26,469 nt of DNA. It comes from an uncultured Clostridia bacterium (GTDB lineage Bacteria > Bacillota > Clostridia > Oscillospirales > Oscillospiraceae). Under the pieces are notes generated by a model. That model saw only the letters and a program-made list of their open reading frames with translations. It did no database searches and was not told where the DNA came from. A program made the position numbers and the translations under genes. How positions within the stretch are numbered: position 1 is the first letter of the stretch; each line of letters opens with the position of its first letter. The DNA is taken from assembly GCA_945613045.1 (NCBI GenBank), contig CALZAG010000002.1, forward strand, positions 1 to 26,469. The letters are read 5' to 3'. Below are positions 5,879 to 14,499 of the stretch, one piece after another.

Positions 5879-8800
5879 ATGCTGAGAATATTTTACGGCA
5901 GGGCAGGCACGGGCAAAAGCGCGGCGGTCATGTCGGAAATTAAGGCCGCGGCGGACAGGGGCGAGGGCGGATATATCCTGCTCGTACCCGAGCAGTACAG
6001 CCACGAGGCCGAGCGCGAGCTGTGCGCCATGTGCGGCGACAGCCTTTCGCTTTATGCCGAGGTGCTAAGCTTCACGGGGCTTGCACGCAGGATAAGCGCA
6101 GAGCTCGGCGGCCTTGCGCAGGCGTATCTTGACAAGGGCGGCAGGCTGCTTTGCATGGCGCTTGCGGCCGACGGTCTTTACTCAAGGCTGAGGGTCTATT
6201 CCGCCGCAAGGCGCAGATCGGAGCTTCAGGCCATGCTGCTTGCGGAGATAGACGAGCTCAAGACCGCTTGCGTGAGCTCCGAAAAGCTGCTTGAGGCTTC
6301 GGAGAGCTGCGAGGGCGCGCTTGCCGATAAGCTGCACGATCTCGGCCTTGTGCTCGAGGCCTATGACGCCGTTGTGGCAAACGGCCACGCCGATCCCACC
6401 GACCGGCTCACGCGGCTTGCCCGGCAGATACCCGAAAGCTCTCTGGGCAGGGGCAGCCATGTGTATGTCGACGGCTTTACAGACTTCACCGCGCAGGAGC
6501 GCCGTGTGCTCGAGGAGCTGCTTTTAAAGGGTGTCGACCTGACCGTGTGCCTCGGCTGCGACGACCTTAAAGGCGGCAGCGAGATATTTGAGCTGTGCCG
6601 CATCACCGCGCGCACGCTCCTTGCCTTTGCAAAGGAAAAGGGTATCCAGACGCAGGTACGCCGCTGGGAGGAGACGGGGAGCAAAAATGCCGCCCTCGTC
6701 TATTACGCCGACAATATGTTCAGCTACTCCTCCGCCGTGTACCCCGAGAGTATTGAAAATATAAGCATAAGCACCGCGGCCGATATGAGCGCCGAGTGCG
6801 AGTTTGCGGCGGCGCGAGCGGTTGAGCTCGTGCGCGAAACGGGCTGCCGCTGGCGCGATATCGCCGTTGCGGTGCGGGGCTTTGACGATTACAGGCTGAG
6901 CCTTGAGAGCGCGTTTGCGCATTACGGAGCTCCGCTTTACACCGCGAGAAAGTCAGACCTGCTGTCAAAGCCTCTGCCGATGCTCATTTCCTCAGCGTAT
7001 GAGATAATCGACGGCGGCTGGGACAGCTCCGACGTGCTGGATTATCTGCGCACCGGCCTTGCGGGACTGAGCCGCGAGGAGTGCGACGAGCTTGAAAACT
7101 ACATTTTCATGTGGCAGCTTCGCGGCTCGGCATGGACGCGCGGCGAGGACTGGCGTCTGCACCCCGAGGGTTACGGTGCGGAATTTAACGACGCGGCCTA
7201 TGAGACTCTGAGCAGGATAAACGAGCTGCGAAGGCGGGTATCGGCACCCCTTCTGCGCTTTGCGGAGAACACGAAAAGCGCCGACACCGCCGCCGGACAG
7301 GCGGAGGCTCTGGCGCAGCTTCTGGAGGAGCTTGAGCTGTCGGAAAGGCTGAGTGCGCGCGCGGAGGAGCTTGCCGACGCCGGCAGAGCAGAGGCGGCTC
7401 AGGAATATGCCCAGCTCTGGGATATAACCGTGTCCGCGCTTGAGCAGAGCGCGGCGATACTGGGCGATACGGCGATCGACCGTGAAGCCTTCGGCAGACT
7501 GTTTACGCTCATGCTGTCAAAATACGACGTCGGCACCATACCCGCGGCTCTCGACCGCGTGACGGCGGGGGATTTTGACCGTATGCGCCGCAGAAACATA
7601 AAGCATCTCATCGTGCTGGGCGCGACGGACACGCGCATACCCAAAACGGACGCCGACGCCGGAGTTTTCTCCGCTGAAGAGCGCAAAAGACTGCTGCAGA
7701 TGGACATCGACCTCGGCGGCGCGGGCGAGAGCGAGCTCTGGCGGGAATTTTCACTTGTGTACAACTGCCTGACCCTGCCCTCGGAGAGCCTGAGCTTCTG
7801 CATACCCGCCTTCAACGAAAGCGGCGAGGCGCAAAGACCGGCCTTCGTCGTAAACCGCGCGAGAGCGATATTCGGGCTTGAGGATAAGGCAGTGAGTCTG
7901 TCGAAGCTGAGGATGAACGCTGCGGCTCCGGCCATGGAGCTTGCCGCCCACGCCCTGCGCGGCGGCGGAGTGGCGGAAGCCTCGGCTGAGGAATACTTCG
8001 CCGATAACGCTCCCGGGCGCCTTGAGGCCCTGAGACGGGCCTCGGAGCTCAAGCGCGGCAGCCTGTCAAGGGACTCCGTGCGGGCGCTTTACGGCGATAA
8101 AATACACTTTTCCGCTTCGAGGATAGATAAATTCGCATCCTGCCGCTTTGCATATTTTATGCGCTTCGCTCTGGGGGCAAAGCCCCGCGAGCCTGCGGGC
8201 TTCACGGCGCCCGAGATGGGTGTTTTCATGCACTATATCTTAGAGCGCGTTGCGCGTGACGCGGCGCAGGCCGGCGGCTATAAAAATATAAGCGACGATG
8301 AGCTGCGCAGGCTGACGGACAAATATATCGCCGAATACGTTCACGATACGCTGAACGATTTCAGGGAGAAGTCAAAGCGCTTTGAGTATCTTTTCCGCCG
8401 CCTGACAAAAAGTGTGCACCAGGTGGTGCTGGACATGGCAAACGAGCTGAGAAGCTCGGACTTTGAGCCCCTGTCATTTGAGCTTGACTTCGGCAAAGCG
8501 GAAAACCTGCCGCCGCTTCAGCTCGGCGAGGGCGAGGACAGCCTTGTGCTCACCGGCATCGCCGACAGGGTCGACGGATGGCTGCACGAGGGCAAGCTGT
8601 ATCTGCGTGTTGTCGATTACAAGACCGGCAGCAAACGCTTTGAGCTGTCGGACGTTCTGTACGGTATGAATCTTCAGATGCTGCTGTACCTGTTCTCACT
8701 GTCGGAAAACGGCAGACTGCTTTACGGCAGCCAGATCGTGCCCGCGGGAGTGCTGTATATCCCCGCGAAGGACGTTGTGATATCCTCGGGCACAAGGCTC

Positions 8801-9214
8801 AGCGACGAGGCTCTTGAAAAGGAACGCTCGGGCAGGGTAAAACGCAGCGGGCTCATACTCGACGACCCCGGCGTTATAAACGCCATGGAGCATGGGGAGG
8901 ACCCCAAATACATCCCCGTGAAGTTCAAAAACGGCGTTCCTCAGGGCGACGCCCTCGTTTCGGCGGAGCGTCTCGGGCTTCTTGCAAGGCACATAGACGA
9001 TACGCTCAGGTCGATGGCGGCCGAGCTCAGGCGCGGCAGCATCGCCGCCGATCCGTATTACCGCGCCCAGCAGGAGTGCGCCTGCGCCAACTGCGATTAC
9101 GTTGAAGCCTGCCGCTTCACCGACGGCGAAAACGGCGAGCATATGCGTCCGACGCCGCGCCTTGCCGCCACGAAGGTGTGGAACATTCTTGAAGGAGGCG
9201 GGGAAAATGGCTGA
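5879..9214 (+). CDS. addB: ATP-dependent helicase/nuclease AddAB, subunit AddB
   Basis: Subunit B of the AddAB complex, which unwinds and resects DNA double-strand ends for RecA-mediated repair, the Gram-positive counterpart of RecBCD. The 1111-residue protein starts at ATG 5879 after GGCGGTGAAGGG. It has an N-terminal P-loop GRAGTGKS (residues 7-14) on an otherwise inactive UvrD-like helicase fold, and a C-terminal RecB-type nuclease domain with VVDYKTG. The four iron-sulfur cysteines expected of AddB are present: C755 (KFASCRF) and C1069, C1072, C1078 (CANCDYVEAC). The CxxC-x5-C spacing equals that of the Bacillus enzyme as I recall it. Length is close to the usual 1100-1170. It overlaps addA by 8 bp. 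Confidence 0.95.
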   Translation: MLRIFYGRAGTGKSAAVMSEIKAAADRGEGGYILLVPEQYSHEAERELCAMCGDSLSLYAEVLSFTGLARRISAELGGLAQAYLDKGGRLLCMALAADGLYSRLRVYSAARRRSELQAMLLAEIDELKTACVSSEKLLEASESCEGALADKLHDLGLVLEAYDAVVANGHADPTDRLTRLARQIPESSLGRGSHVYVDGFTDFTAQERRVLEELLLKGVDLTVCLGCDDLKGGSEIFELCRITARTLLAFAKEKGIQTQVRRWEETGSKNAALVYYADNMFSYSSAVYPESIENISISTAADMSAECEFAAARAVELVRETGCRWRDIAVAVRGFDDYRLSLESAFAHYGAPLYTARKSDLLSKPLPMLISSAYEIIDGGWDSSDVLDYLRTGLAGLSREECDELENYIFMWQLRGSAWTRGEDWRLHPEGYGAEFNDAAYETLSRINELRRRVSAPLLRFAENTKSADTAAGQAEALAQLLEELELSERLSARAEELADAGRAEAAQEYAQLWDITVSALEQSAAILGDTAIDREAFGRLFTLMLSKYDVGTIPAALDRVTAGDFDRMRRRNIKHLIVLGATDTRIPKTDADAGVFSAEERKRLLQMDIDLGGAGESELWREFSLVYNCLTLPSESLSFCIPAFNESGEAQRPAFVVNRARAIFGLEDKAVSLSKLRMNAAAPAMELAAHALRGGGVAEASAEEYFADNAPGRLEALRRASELKRGSLSRDSVRALYGDKIHFSASRIDKFASCRFAYFMRFALGAKPREPAGFTAPEMGVFMHYILERVARDAAQAGGYKNISDDELRRLTDKYIAEYVHDTLNDFREKSKRFEYLFRRLTKSVHQVVLDMANELRSSDFEPLSFELDFGKAENLPPLQLGEGEDSLVLTGIADRVDGWLHEGKLYLRVVDYKTGSKRFELSDVLYGMNLQMLLYLFSLSENGRLLYGSQIVPAGVLYIPAKDVVISSGTRLSDEALEKERSGRVKRSGLILDDPGVINAMEHGEDPKYIPVKFKNGVPQGDALVSAERLGLLARHIDDTLRSMAAELRRGSIAADPYYRAQQECACANCDYVEACRFTDGENGEHMRPTPRLAATKVWNILEGGGENG

Positions 9215-12200
9215 ATTCAGACCGACGGCTTCCCAGCGCGACGCTATATTCACCCGCGGCAGGACGGTGCTCGTTTCGGCGGCGGCCGGCAGCGGCAAGA
9301 CCAAGGTGCTCACCGAGCGGCTGCTGTCGAGGATATCCGACGACGCGGATATCGACAGCTTTCTTGTCATAACCTTCACCAAGGCCGCGGCGGCAGAGCT
9401 TCGCAGCCGCATCATGGACGAGATCGCCCTGCGTCTTGCGTCGGAGCCAGATAACCGCCGCCTGCGCCGCCAGAGCGCGCTGTGCCAGCGGGCGCAGATA
9501 GGCACCATCCACAGCTTCTGCCAGAGCTTTCTGCGCGAAAACTGCCACGCGGCGGGGCTCTCGCCGGAGTTTCGGGTCATCGAGGAGGACAGGGCCGAGG
9601 CGATAAAGGCCGCGGTGCTCGAGCGCGTCATGGACGAGTGCTATGAGGCGCCCGACGAGGGCTTCCGCCTCCTTGCCGACACCGTGGGCAGGGGGCGCGA
9701 CGATAAGCGCCTGGCTGAGCTCGTCGTGAGCATACACAGAAAAATGCAAAGCCACGCAAGACCAGAGGACTGGGCTGCGCGGCAGATGGCGGCATATGAA
9801 TTTGAAACGGACGACGCGGGAAAGACTCCCTGGGGCGCCGAGATACTGGAAAACGTCAAAATGTCCGCCGAGTACTGGGCAGACCGCATGGAGCTTCTTG
9901 TGCGCGAGGCTTCGGCGGAGGAGAAAATCGCCGAAAAATACGGGCCGAGCATCGCCGAGACCGCGCTGCAGCTCAGGGATCTTTCCCGCGCCCTCGACGA
10001 GGGCTGGGACAGGGCCAAAAGCTTTTTGCCGATAGAATTTCCGAACCTCGGCAGGCTGACGAAATCTCCAAACCCGGAGCTTTCCGAATACATAAAGGCA
10101 GTGCGCGATGTGTGTAAGGCGCAGGTCAAAAAGTACGCGGAGCTTCTGACGGACACAAGTGAGGAGCTGCTTTGCGATATGCGCGCGACGGCGCCTGCCA
10201 TGCGGGCGCTGCTTGAGCTGACGCTGCGCTTTGACAGGGCCTACGCCGCGGAAAAGCGCCGCCGCGCCGAGGTCGACTTTTCAGACCTCGAGCATATGAC
10301 GGCAAGGCTTCTGACAAACCCCGACGGCAGCCCGACCGGGCTTGCGCACGAGGTATCACAGCGCTACACCGAGATAATGATCGACGAGTATCAGGACGTT
10401 AACCGCGTGCAGGACGCGATATTCCGGGCGCTGTCCAAAGACGGGAAAAACCTTTTCATGGTCGGCGATATGAAGCAGTCGATCTACCGCTTCCGCCTCG
10501 CAGACCCCACAATATTCGCCGAAAAATACCTCAGCTACTCAGACCTTGCCGACGCGCGGGAGGGTGAGCCCGTGCGCATCATGCTTCAGGAGAATTTCCG
10601 CTCCCGCCGCGAGGTCATCGAGGGAGCCAACCACGTTTTCCGCTGCTGTATGTCGGAAAAGCTCGGAGAGCTGGATTACGACGAAAAGGCGGAGCTTAAA
10701 TACGGCGCGGGCTATGAGGGCGACGGGGCTTTGCCCGAGCTCATGCTCGTGGACGTTAACAGCGACGAGGACGACACGCGCGACAGGACGGCCAGAGAGG
10801 CCGCCGCCGTAGCGGAAAAGATAAAGCGGCTCATGGCCTCCGGCATGGAGGTCGACGGCAGACCCCTGCGCTACGGCGACATCGCGCTTTTGATGCGCTC
10901 GGCAAACGCCGTCGGCCAGACCTACCGCCGCGAGCTAATCGCCGCGCAGATACCGGTCGCGTCGGGGCAGGGCGGCAGCTTCTTTGCGTCGGACGAGATT
11001 ACCTCGCTCATGTGCCTGCTTGCCGTTATCGACAATCCCCGTCAGGACGTGCCGCTCATCGCGGTGCTCCGCTCGGCGGCCTTCGGCTTTTCCGCCGACG
11101 AGCTTTCCGAGATCCGTGTGACGGATAAAAAATGCGATTTTTACACCGCGCTTATAAAAACCGCGGAGAATAACGAAAAGTGCGCTGAGTTTTTAAAGAC
11201 GCTCAACGGCCTGCGCGACCGCGCTCCGGATACGGAGCCGGGCGAGCTGCTGCGGCATATATATGATGAGCTCGACCTCATGGCGCTGTGCGCCGCGATG
11301 CCGGACGGGCTGCTTCGCTGCTCTAACCTGCGCCTTATGCTGGAGCTTGCAAAGCGCTTTGAAAAGGGCGGCTTCCGCGGCCTGCACCGCTTCAACGAAT
11401 GGCTGAGAAAGCTTGCCGAGCGGGGAGACGACATGGCGCGGGGCGCAACGGGCAACGCCGTGCAGATAATGACGGTGCACAAGTCCAAGGGCCTTGAGTT
11501 TCCCGTGGTGTTTCTGTGCGACACTGCCCGCCGCTTCAATAAAAACGACTCGCAGTCGCCGGTGACGGTGCATCCCGTGCTGGGTCTCGGCCCCAAGGTC
11601 GTGGACATCGGGCGGGGGATAGAATACCCCTCCCTTGCCCGAATAGCCATAAAGCTCAGAGCCGACAGAGAGCTGCTGTCCGAGGAGATGCGCCTTCTGT
11701 ACGTCGCACTGACCCGTGCGCGGGAGCGGCTCATCGTGAGCGCCGCAGTGAAGGAGCCGGAGGCGAAGCTCAAAAAGCTCATGCTGATGGTCTCAAGCCC
11801 CATGCCGCCGGAGGTTTTGATGTCGGCAGGCTCGCTGTCAGAGTGGATGATGTACGCGCTGCTGTGCGACGACGGAAGCAGGCTGAAGCTCAGTATCGTG
11901 GGTGCCGGTTCCGACGCTGCTCAGGAGGAAGAAAAGTCTGCGGAGCCGTCTGCCGGGGCAGACCCCGAACTCGTCGCGGAGCTTGAAAAGAATCTTAGCT
12001 TTGTCTATCCCTTCGCGGGCGTGTCCCTGCCCTCCAAGGTGACGGCGACGGAGCTCAAGGGCAGACAGGAGGATGACGGGGAAGCTGTCAGCATCGCGCC
12101 TAAGGCGCGGCGCTCCTTCCGAAGCCCCGATTTCCTGCGGGATAAAAAACCGCTCAGCGGCGCGGAAAAGGGTACCGCGACCCATATGCTGCTGCAGTTT

Positions 12201-12671
12201 ATCGACTATTCAAAGGCGCAGACAGAGCAGGGTGTGCGCGATGAGCTGGAACGGCTCACGGCCTCAAAGCACCTCAGCCAGCGGCAGGCCGAGGCGGTGG
12301 ACGTGCCCTCCGTGCTCCGGCTGTTCGGCTCGGAGCTGGGACGGCGCATCATGGCGGCGGATAATATGCGCCGCGAGTTCAGATTTTCGCTCCTGTGCCC
12401 CGCGGAGAGCTTCTTTGAAGGCGGCGAGGGAGAAAAAGTCCTGCTCCAGGGCGTCGTGGACTGCCTCATCGAGGAAAAGGGCGAGCTTACGGTCATAGAC
12501 TATAAGACCGACAGGGTAAGGGGCAGCGAGCTTGCAGAGCGGGCAAAGTCCTATGCCGGACAGCTCAGAGCCTATGCCATCGCCGTCGGGAGGATCACCG
12601 GAAAGCCTGTCAAGCAATGCGCACTGTACTTCCTTGACAGCGGCGAGACCGTTTTTGTGGATGAAAAATGA
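9207..12671 (+). CDS. addA: ATP-dependent helicase/nuclease AddAB, subunit AddA
   Basis: Motor and nuclease subunit of AddAB, a 3'-5' UvrD/PcrA-like helicase fused to a RecB nuclease domain. The start is set at ATG 9207 (MAEFRPTASQRDAIF) behind GGAGGCGGGG; the frame is open further upstream but only inside addB. Motifs in order in the 1154-residue protein: Q-motif glutamine Q10, Walker A AAAGSGKT (25-32), Ia LVITFTKAAAAELRSRI, DEYQD (393-397), GDMKQSIYRFR, the MTVHKSKGLEFPVVF segment, VALTRARE (833-840), and the nuclease active site D1098-Y1099-K1100 (VIDYKTD). All key residues are intact, so both activities should be present. Translationally coupled to addB by an 8-bp overlap. Confidence 0.96.
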   Translation: MAEFRPTASQRDAIFTRGRTVLVSAAAGSGKTKVLTERLLSRISDDADIDSFLVITFTKAAAAELRSRIMDEIALRLASEPDNRRLRRQSALCQRAQIGTIHSFCQSFLRENCHAAGLSPEFRVIEEDRAEAIKAAVLERVMDECYEAPDEGFRLLADTVGRGRDDKRLAELVVSIHRKMQSHARPEDWAARQMAAYEFETDDAGKTPWGAEILENVKMSAEYWADRMELLVREASAEEKIAEKYGPSIAETALQLRDLSRALDEGWDRAKSFLPIEFPNLGRLTKSPNPELSEYIKAVRDVCKAQVKKYAELLTDTSEELLCDMRATAPAMRALLELTLRFDRAYAAEKRRRAEVDFSDLEHMTARLLTNPDGSPTGLAHEVSQRYTEIMIDEYQDVNRVQDAIFRALSKDGKNLFMVGDMKQSIYRFRLADPTIFAEKYLSYSDLADAREGEPVRIMLQENFRSRREVIEGANHVFRCCMSEKLGELDYDEKAELKYGAGYEGDGALPELMLVDVNSDEDDTRDRTAREAAAVAEKIKRLMASGMEVDGRPLRYGDIALLMRSANAVGQTYRRELIAAQIPVASGQGGSFFASDEITSLMCLLAVIDNPRQDVPLIAVLRSAAFGFSADELSEIRVTDKKCDFYTALIKTAENNEKCAEFLKTLNGLRDRAPDTEPGELLRHIYDELDLMALCAAMPDGLLRCSNLRLMLELAKRFEKGGFRGLHRFNEWLRKLAERGDDMARGATGNAVQIMTVHKSKGLEFPVVFLCDTARRFNKNDSQSPVTVHPVLGLGPKVVDIGRGIEYPSLARIAIKLRADRELLSEEMRLLYVALTRARERLIVSAAVKEPEAKLKKLMLMVSSPMPPEVLMSAGSLSEWMMYALLCDDGSRLKLSIVGAGSDAAQEEEKSAEPSAGADPELVAELEKNLSFVYPFAGVSLPSKVTATELKGRQEDDGEAVSIAPKARRSFRSPDFLRDKKPLSGAEKGTATHMLLQFIDYSKAQTEQGVRDELERLTASKHLSQRQAEAVDVPSVLRLFGSELGRRIMAADNMRREFRFSLLCPAESFFEGGEGEKVLLQGVVDCLIEEKGELTVIDYKTDRVRGSELAERAKSYAGQLRAYAIAVGRITGKPVKQCALYFLDSGETVFVDEK

Positions 12672-12707
12672 AGAAGCGGCTCGCCGCCCGAAGCCGTAAA
12701 AAAGTTC

Positions 12708-12736
12708 TTGCAAAATATTTTGCGGTGTGCTACAAT
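12708..12736 (+). promoter_or_regulatory. rpmE promoter, extended -10 type
   Basis: TTGCAA (12708-12713), 17-bp spacer, TACAAT (12731-12736), with TGC immediately upstream of the -10 (extended -10). The predicted leader is about 58 nt and contains a small hairpin, CACGC-ACT-GCGTG (12756-12768). Confidence 0.65.
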
Positions 12737-12801
12737 TCACTTTGCGTCTTGTAACCACGCACTGCGTGCTCAAGGCAGCCTATGATGAGGAGAAATGAAC
12801 A

Positions 12802-13002
12802 ATGAAGGCAGGAATCCATCCTAACTATCAGCCCACCGTTATCAAGTGCGCCTGCGGCGCCACTATCGAGACCGGCTCCACCCGCCCCGGCATCAGCGTT
12901 GAGATCTGCTCCAAGTGCCATCCCTTCTACACCGGCAAGCAGAAGCTCGTTGACACCAGCGGCCGCGTTGATAAGTTCAACCGCAAGTACGGTATCAAGT
13001 AA
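12802..13002 (+). CDS. rpmE: 50S ribosomal protein L31 (zinc-binding type)
   Basis: Ribosomal large-subunit protein L31, 66 residues, forming a bridge between the subunits. The sequence MKAGIHPNYQPTVIKCACG is typical. Four cysteines in the CxC...CxxC pattern (C16, C18, C36, C39) make this the zinc-containing form, rather than the cysteine-less form used under zinc starvation. It has a good SD (GAGGAGAAATGAACA before ATG), its own extended -10 promoter, and a terminator right after, so it is probably monocistronic. Codon use is strongly biased, as expected for ribosomal genes. Confidence 0.97.
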   Translation: MKAGIHPNYQPTVIKCACGATIETGSTRPGISVEICSKCHPFYTGKQKLVDTSGRVDKFNRKYGIK

Positions 13003-13021
13003 GTTTATTTTGGGCATTTTT

Positions 13022-13048
13022 AAAGACCATGCGAAAGCATGGTCTTTT
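13022..13048 (+). terminator. Terminator after rpmE
   Basis: An 11-bp stem AAAGACCATGC / GCATGGTCTTT closed by a GAAA (GNRA) tetraloop and followed by TTTTGCCGTTTTT. It lies between convergent rpmE and the amidohydrolase gene. Confidence 0.85.
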
Positions 13049-13077
13049 GCCGTTTTTATACCGATTTGAATGAAAAA

Positions 13078-14265
13078 TCAGAGACTCTTTTTTGCCGCGT
13101 CCTCGAGCCAGCGGGTGGCACAGTGGGCCAGATATGCCGGGCCGAAGCGGAACACTTCCTCGTTAAACAGAACATCCGGACTGTGCTGCTGGGTGGCCGG
13201 ACGGTCGGCAAAGCCGGCGGACAGGTAGATGTATGCCCCGGGGATGCGCTCAAGAACGCAGGCGAAATCGTCGGAGGCCGTGGCCTTAAGGTCGGCGACG
13301 GCGAACTGCCCGGGCACGTCCAGCTCCTTCATATAGCCGGCGAAGCTCTCCGTTACGTCGTGGTCGCATATAAGCGGCGGCACCTCGGCGATCATCTCCA
13401 CCTCTGCGCTGCCGTTGTAGGTCTCCGCGACGGAGGCTGCGACCTGCTTCATCCGGCGTACAAGCAGCTCCCGCTGCTCGGGCGAATCGGTGCGGATGGA
13501 GCCCTGTAATTGGGCCGTCTCAGGAATGATATTGTACGCGTCGCCGGCACTGAATATGCCGACGGTCATCACGCTTGCCTGGGTGGACGTGATCTCGCGC
13601 GCCACGATGGCCTCCAGCGCCAGATAGATGTGGACAGCGATGTTTATTGGGTCGACGCTCCGCTCGGGATAGGCGCCGTGCGAGCCCTTGCCGCGCACCG
13701 TGATCTTAAAGCCGTCGACGGAATTCATCATGGTGCCGGTGGAATTGTAAAGAAAGACCGTGGGCGGCATCTGTCCGGAGGTGACGTGGAAGCTCAGCGC
13801 AGCATCGGGCTTCGGATCCTCAAGAACGCCGTCGGCTATCATGGCCTTCGCGCCGAGGAAAACCTCCTCCGCGGGCTGGAACATCAGCTTGACAGTGCCT
13901 GCGAGTGCGTCCTCGTTCTCCTTGAGAAGCTTTGCCGCCGTCAAAAGCTGCGCTGCGTTGCAGTCATGCCCGCAGGTGTGGGCCGCGTCGCAGGAGCTGG
14001 CAAAGGGCAGGCCGCTTTCCTCACGCATTGGAAGGGCGTCCATGTCGCTGCGAAGCAGTATCGTCTTTCCGCCCGCCTTGCCGACGGTCGCCACGACGCC
14101 GCAGCCGCCGCATAGCTTCGGGGCATAGCCCATCTCCGTAAGCCTGTCCCGGATAAATGCCGAGGTGTTCGGAAGCTCCGTGCCGACCTCGGGGTTTTGA
14201 TGCAGATATCGCCTGTTGGCCGTTGTCTCTTCAAACAGCTCAACCGACCGTTTCAGATAATCCAA
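13078..14265 (-). CDS. M20 family amidohydrolase / metallopeptidase (HipO/AbgB-like)
   Basis: Cytoplasmic zinc hydrolase of the M20 peptidase/aminoacylase family, which cleaves N-acyl amino acids or small peptides; the substrate is not predictable. The 395-residue protein shows LHQNPEVGTELP near the N-terminus, the metal-binding CGHDCNAAQLL (amidohydrolase-subgroup cysteine plus histidine), the MFQPAEE catalytic glutamates, the dimerisation-domain GKGSHGAYPERSVDPI, and a C-terminal DFACVLERIPGAY segment. The start is a TTG at 14265 preceded by AAGGAG eight bases upstream (AAAAGGAGTAATTTCA); no ATG fits. No associated transporter is adjacent. The 234-bp gap upstream holds only the terminator of the next gene and no clear promoter. 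Confidence 0.88.
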   Translation of the reverse strand: MDYLKRSVELFEETTANRRYLHQNPEVGTELPNTSAFIRDRLTEMGYAPKLCGGCGVVATVGKAGGKTILLRSDMDALPMREESGLPFASSCDAAHTCGHDCNAAQLLTAAKLLKENEDALAGTVKLMFQPAEEVFLGAKAMIADGVLEDPKPDAALSFHVTSGQMPPTVFLYNSTGTMMNSVDGFKITVRGKGSHGAYPERSVDPINIAVHIYLALEAIVAREITSTQASVMTVGIFSAGDAYNIIPETAQLQGSIRTDSPEQRELLVRRMKQVAASVAETYNGSAEVEMIAEVPPLICDHDVTESFAGYMKELDVPGQFAVADLKATASDDFACVLERIPGAYIYLSAGFADRPATQQHSPDVLFNEEVFRFGPAYLAHCATRWLEDAAKKSL

Positions 14266-14440
14266 TGAAATTACTCCTTTTCTGCTTTGATATCGTTCTG
14301 CCCATTACATTATCACCTTACGACGCCTTAATCAATACAAAGTATAAGTTTAACTTCCCTGCGGCCGTTTGACTTCGCTGCCCGCGACTGATATATCTTT
14401 TAATCGGCACCACGGTGCAGACTCTCACCCCCCCAATAAA

Positions 14441-14485
14441 CGGCTTTCTGAAAAAGCCGGCGGCGCGGTCTTTTGACCGCGCCGC
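14441..14485. terminator. Tandem terminator hairpins after the metallophosphoesterase gene
   Basis: First encountered from the minus-strand gene is GCGGCGCGGTC / GACCGCGCCGC (14460-14485, TTTT/AAAA loop), then CGGCTTT / AAAGCCG (14441-14459). The second stem itself supplies the CTTTTTC run behind the first. On the plus strand the GC-rich hairpin is followed by TTTGTTTCGTTTTTTT. Confidence 0.75.
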
Positions 14486-14499
14486 TTTGTTTCGTTTTT

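Noticed and set aside
8696..9755. Antisense frames over the addB-addA junction
   Set aside because: They lie opposite intact, motif-bearing AddB nuclease and AddA helicase sequence and show no SD or family features.
12743..12801. Possible autoregulatory L31 leader RNA upstream of rpmE
   Set aside because: Only a 5-bp hairpin with a 3-base loop is visible. I cannot match it to a known ribosomal-protein leader.
14281..14400. Small dyads (AATAC-AAA-GTATA, AAGTT-T-AACTT) and a poor -35/-10 pair upstream of the M20 gene
   Set aside because: The repeats are short and AT-rich, and no hexamer pair has both good matches and correct spacing.
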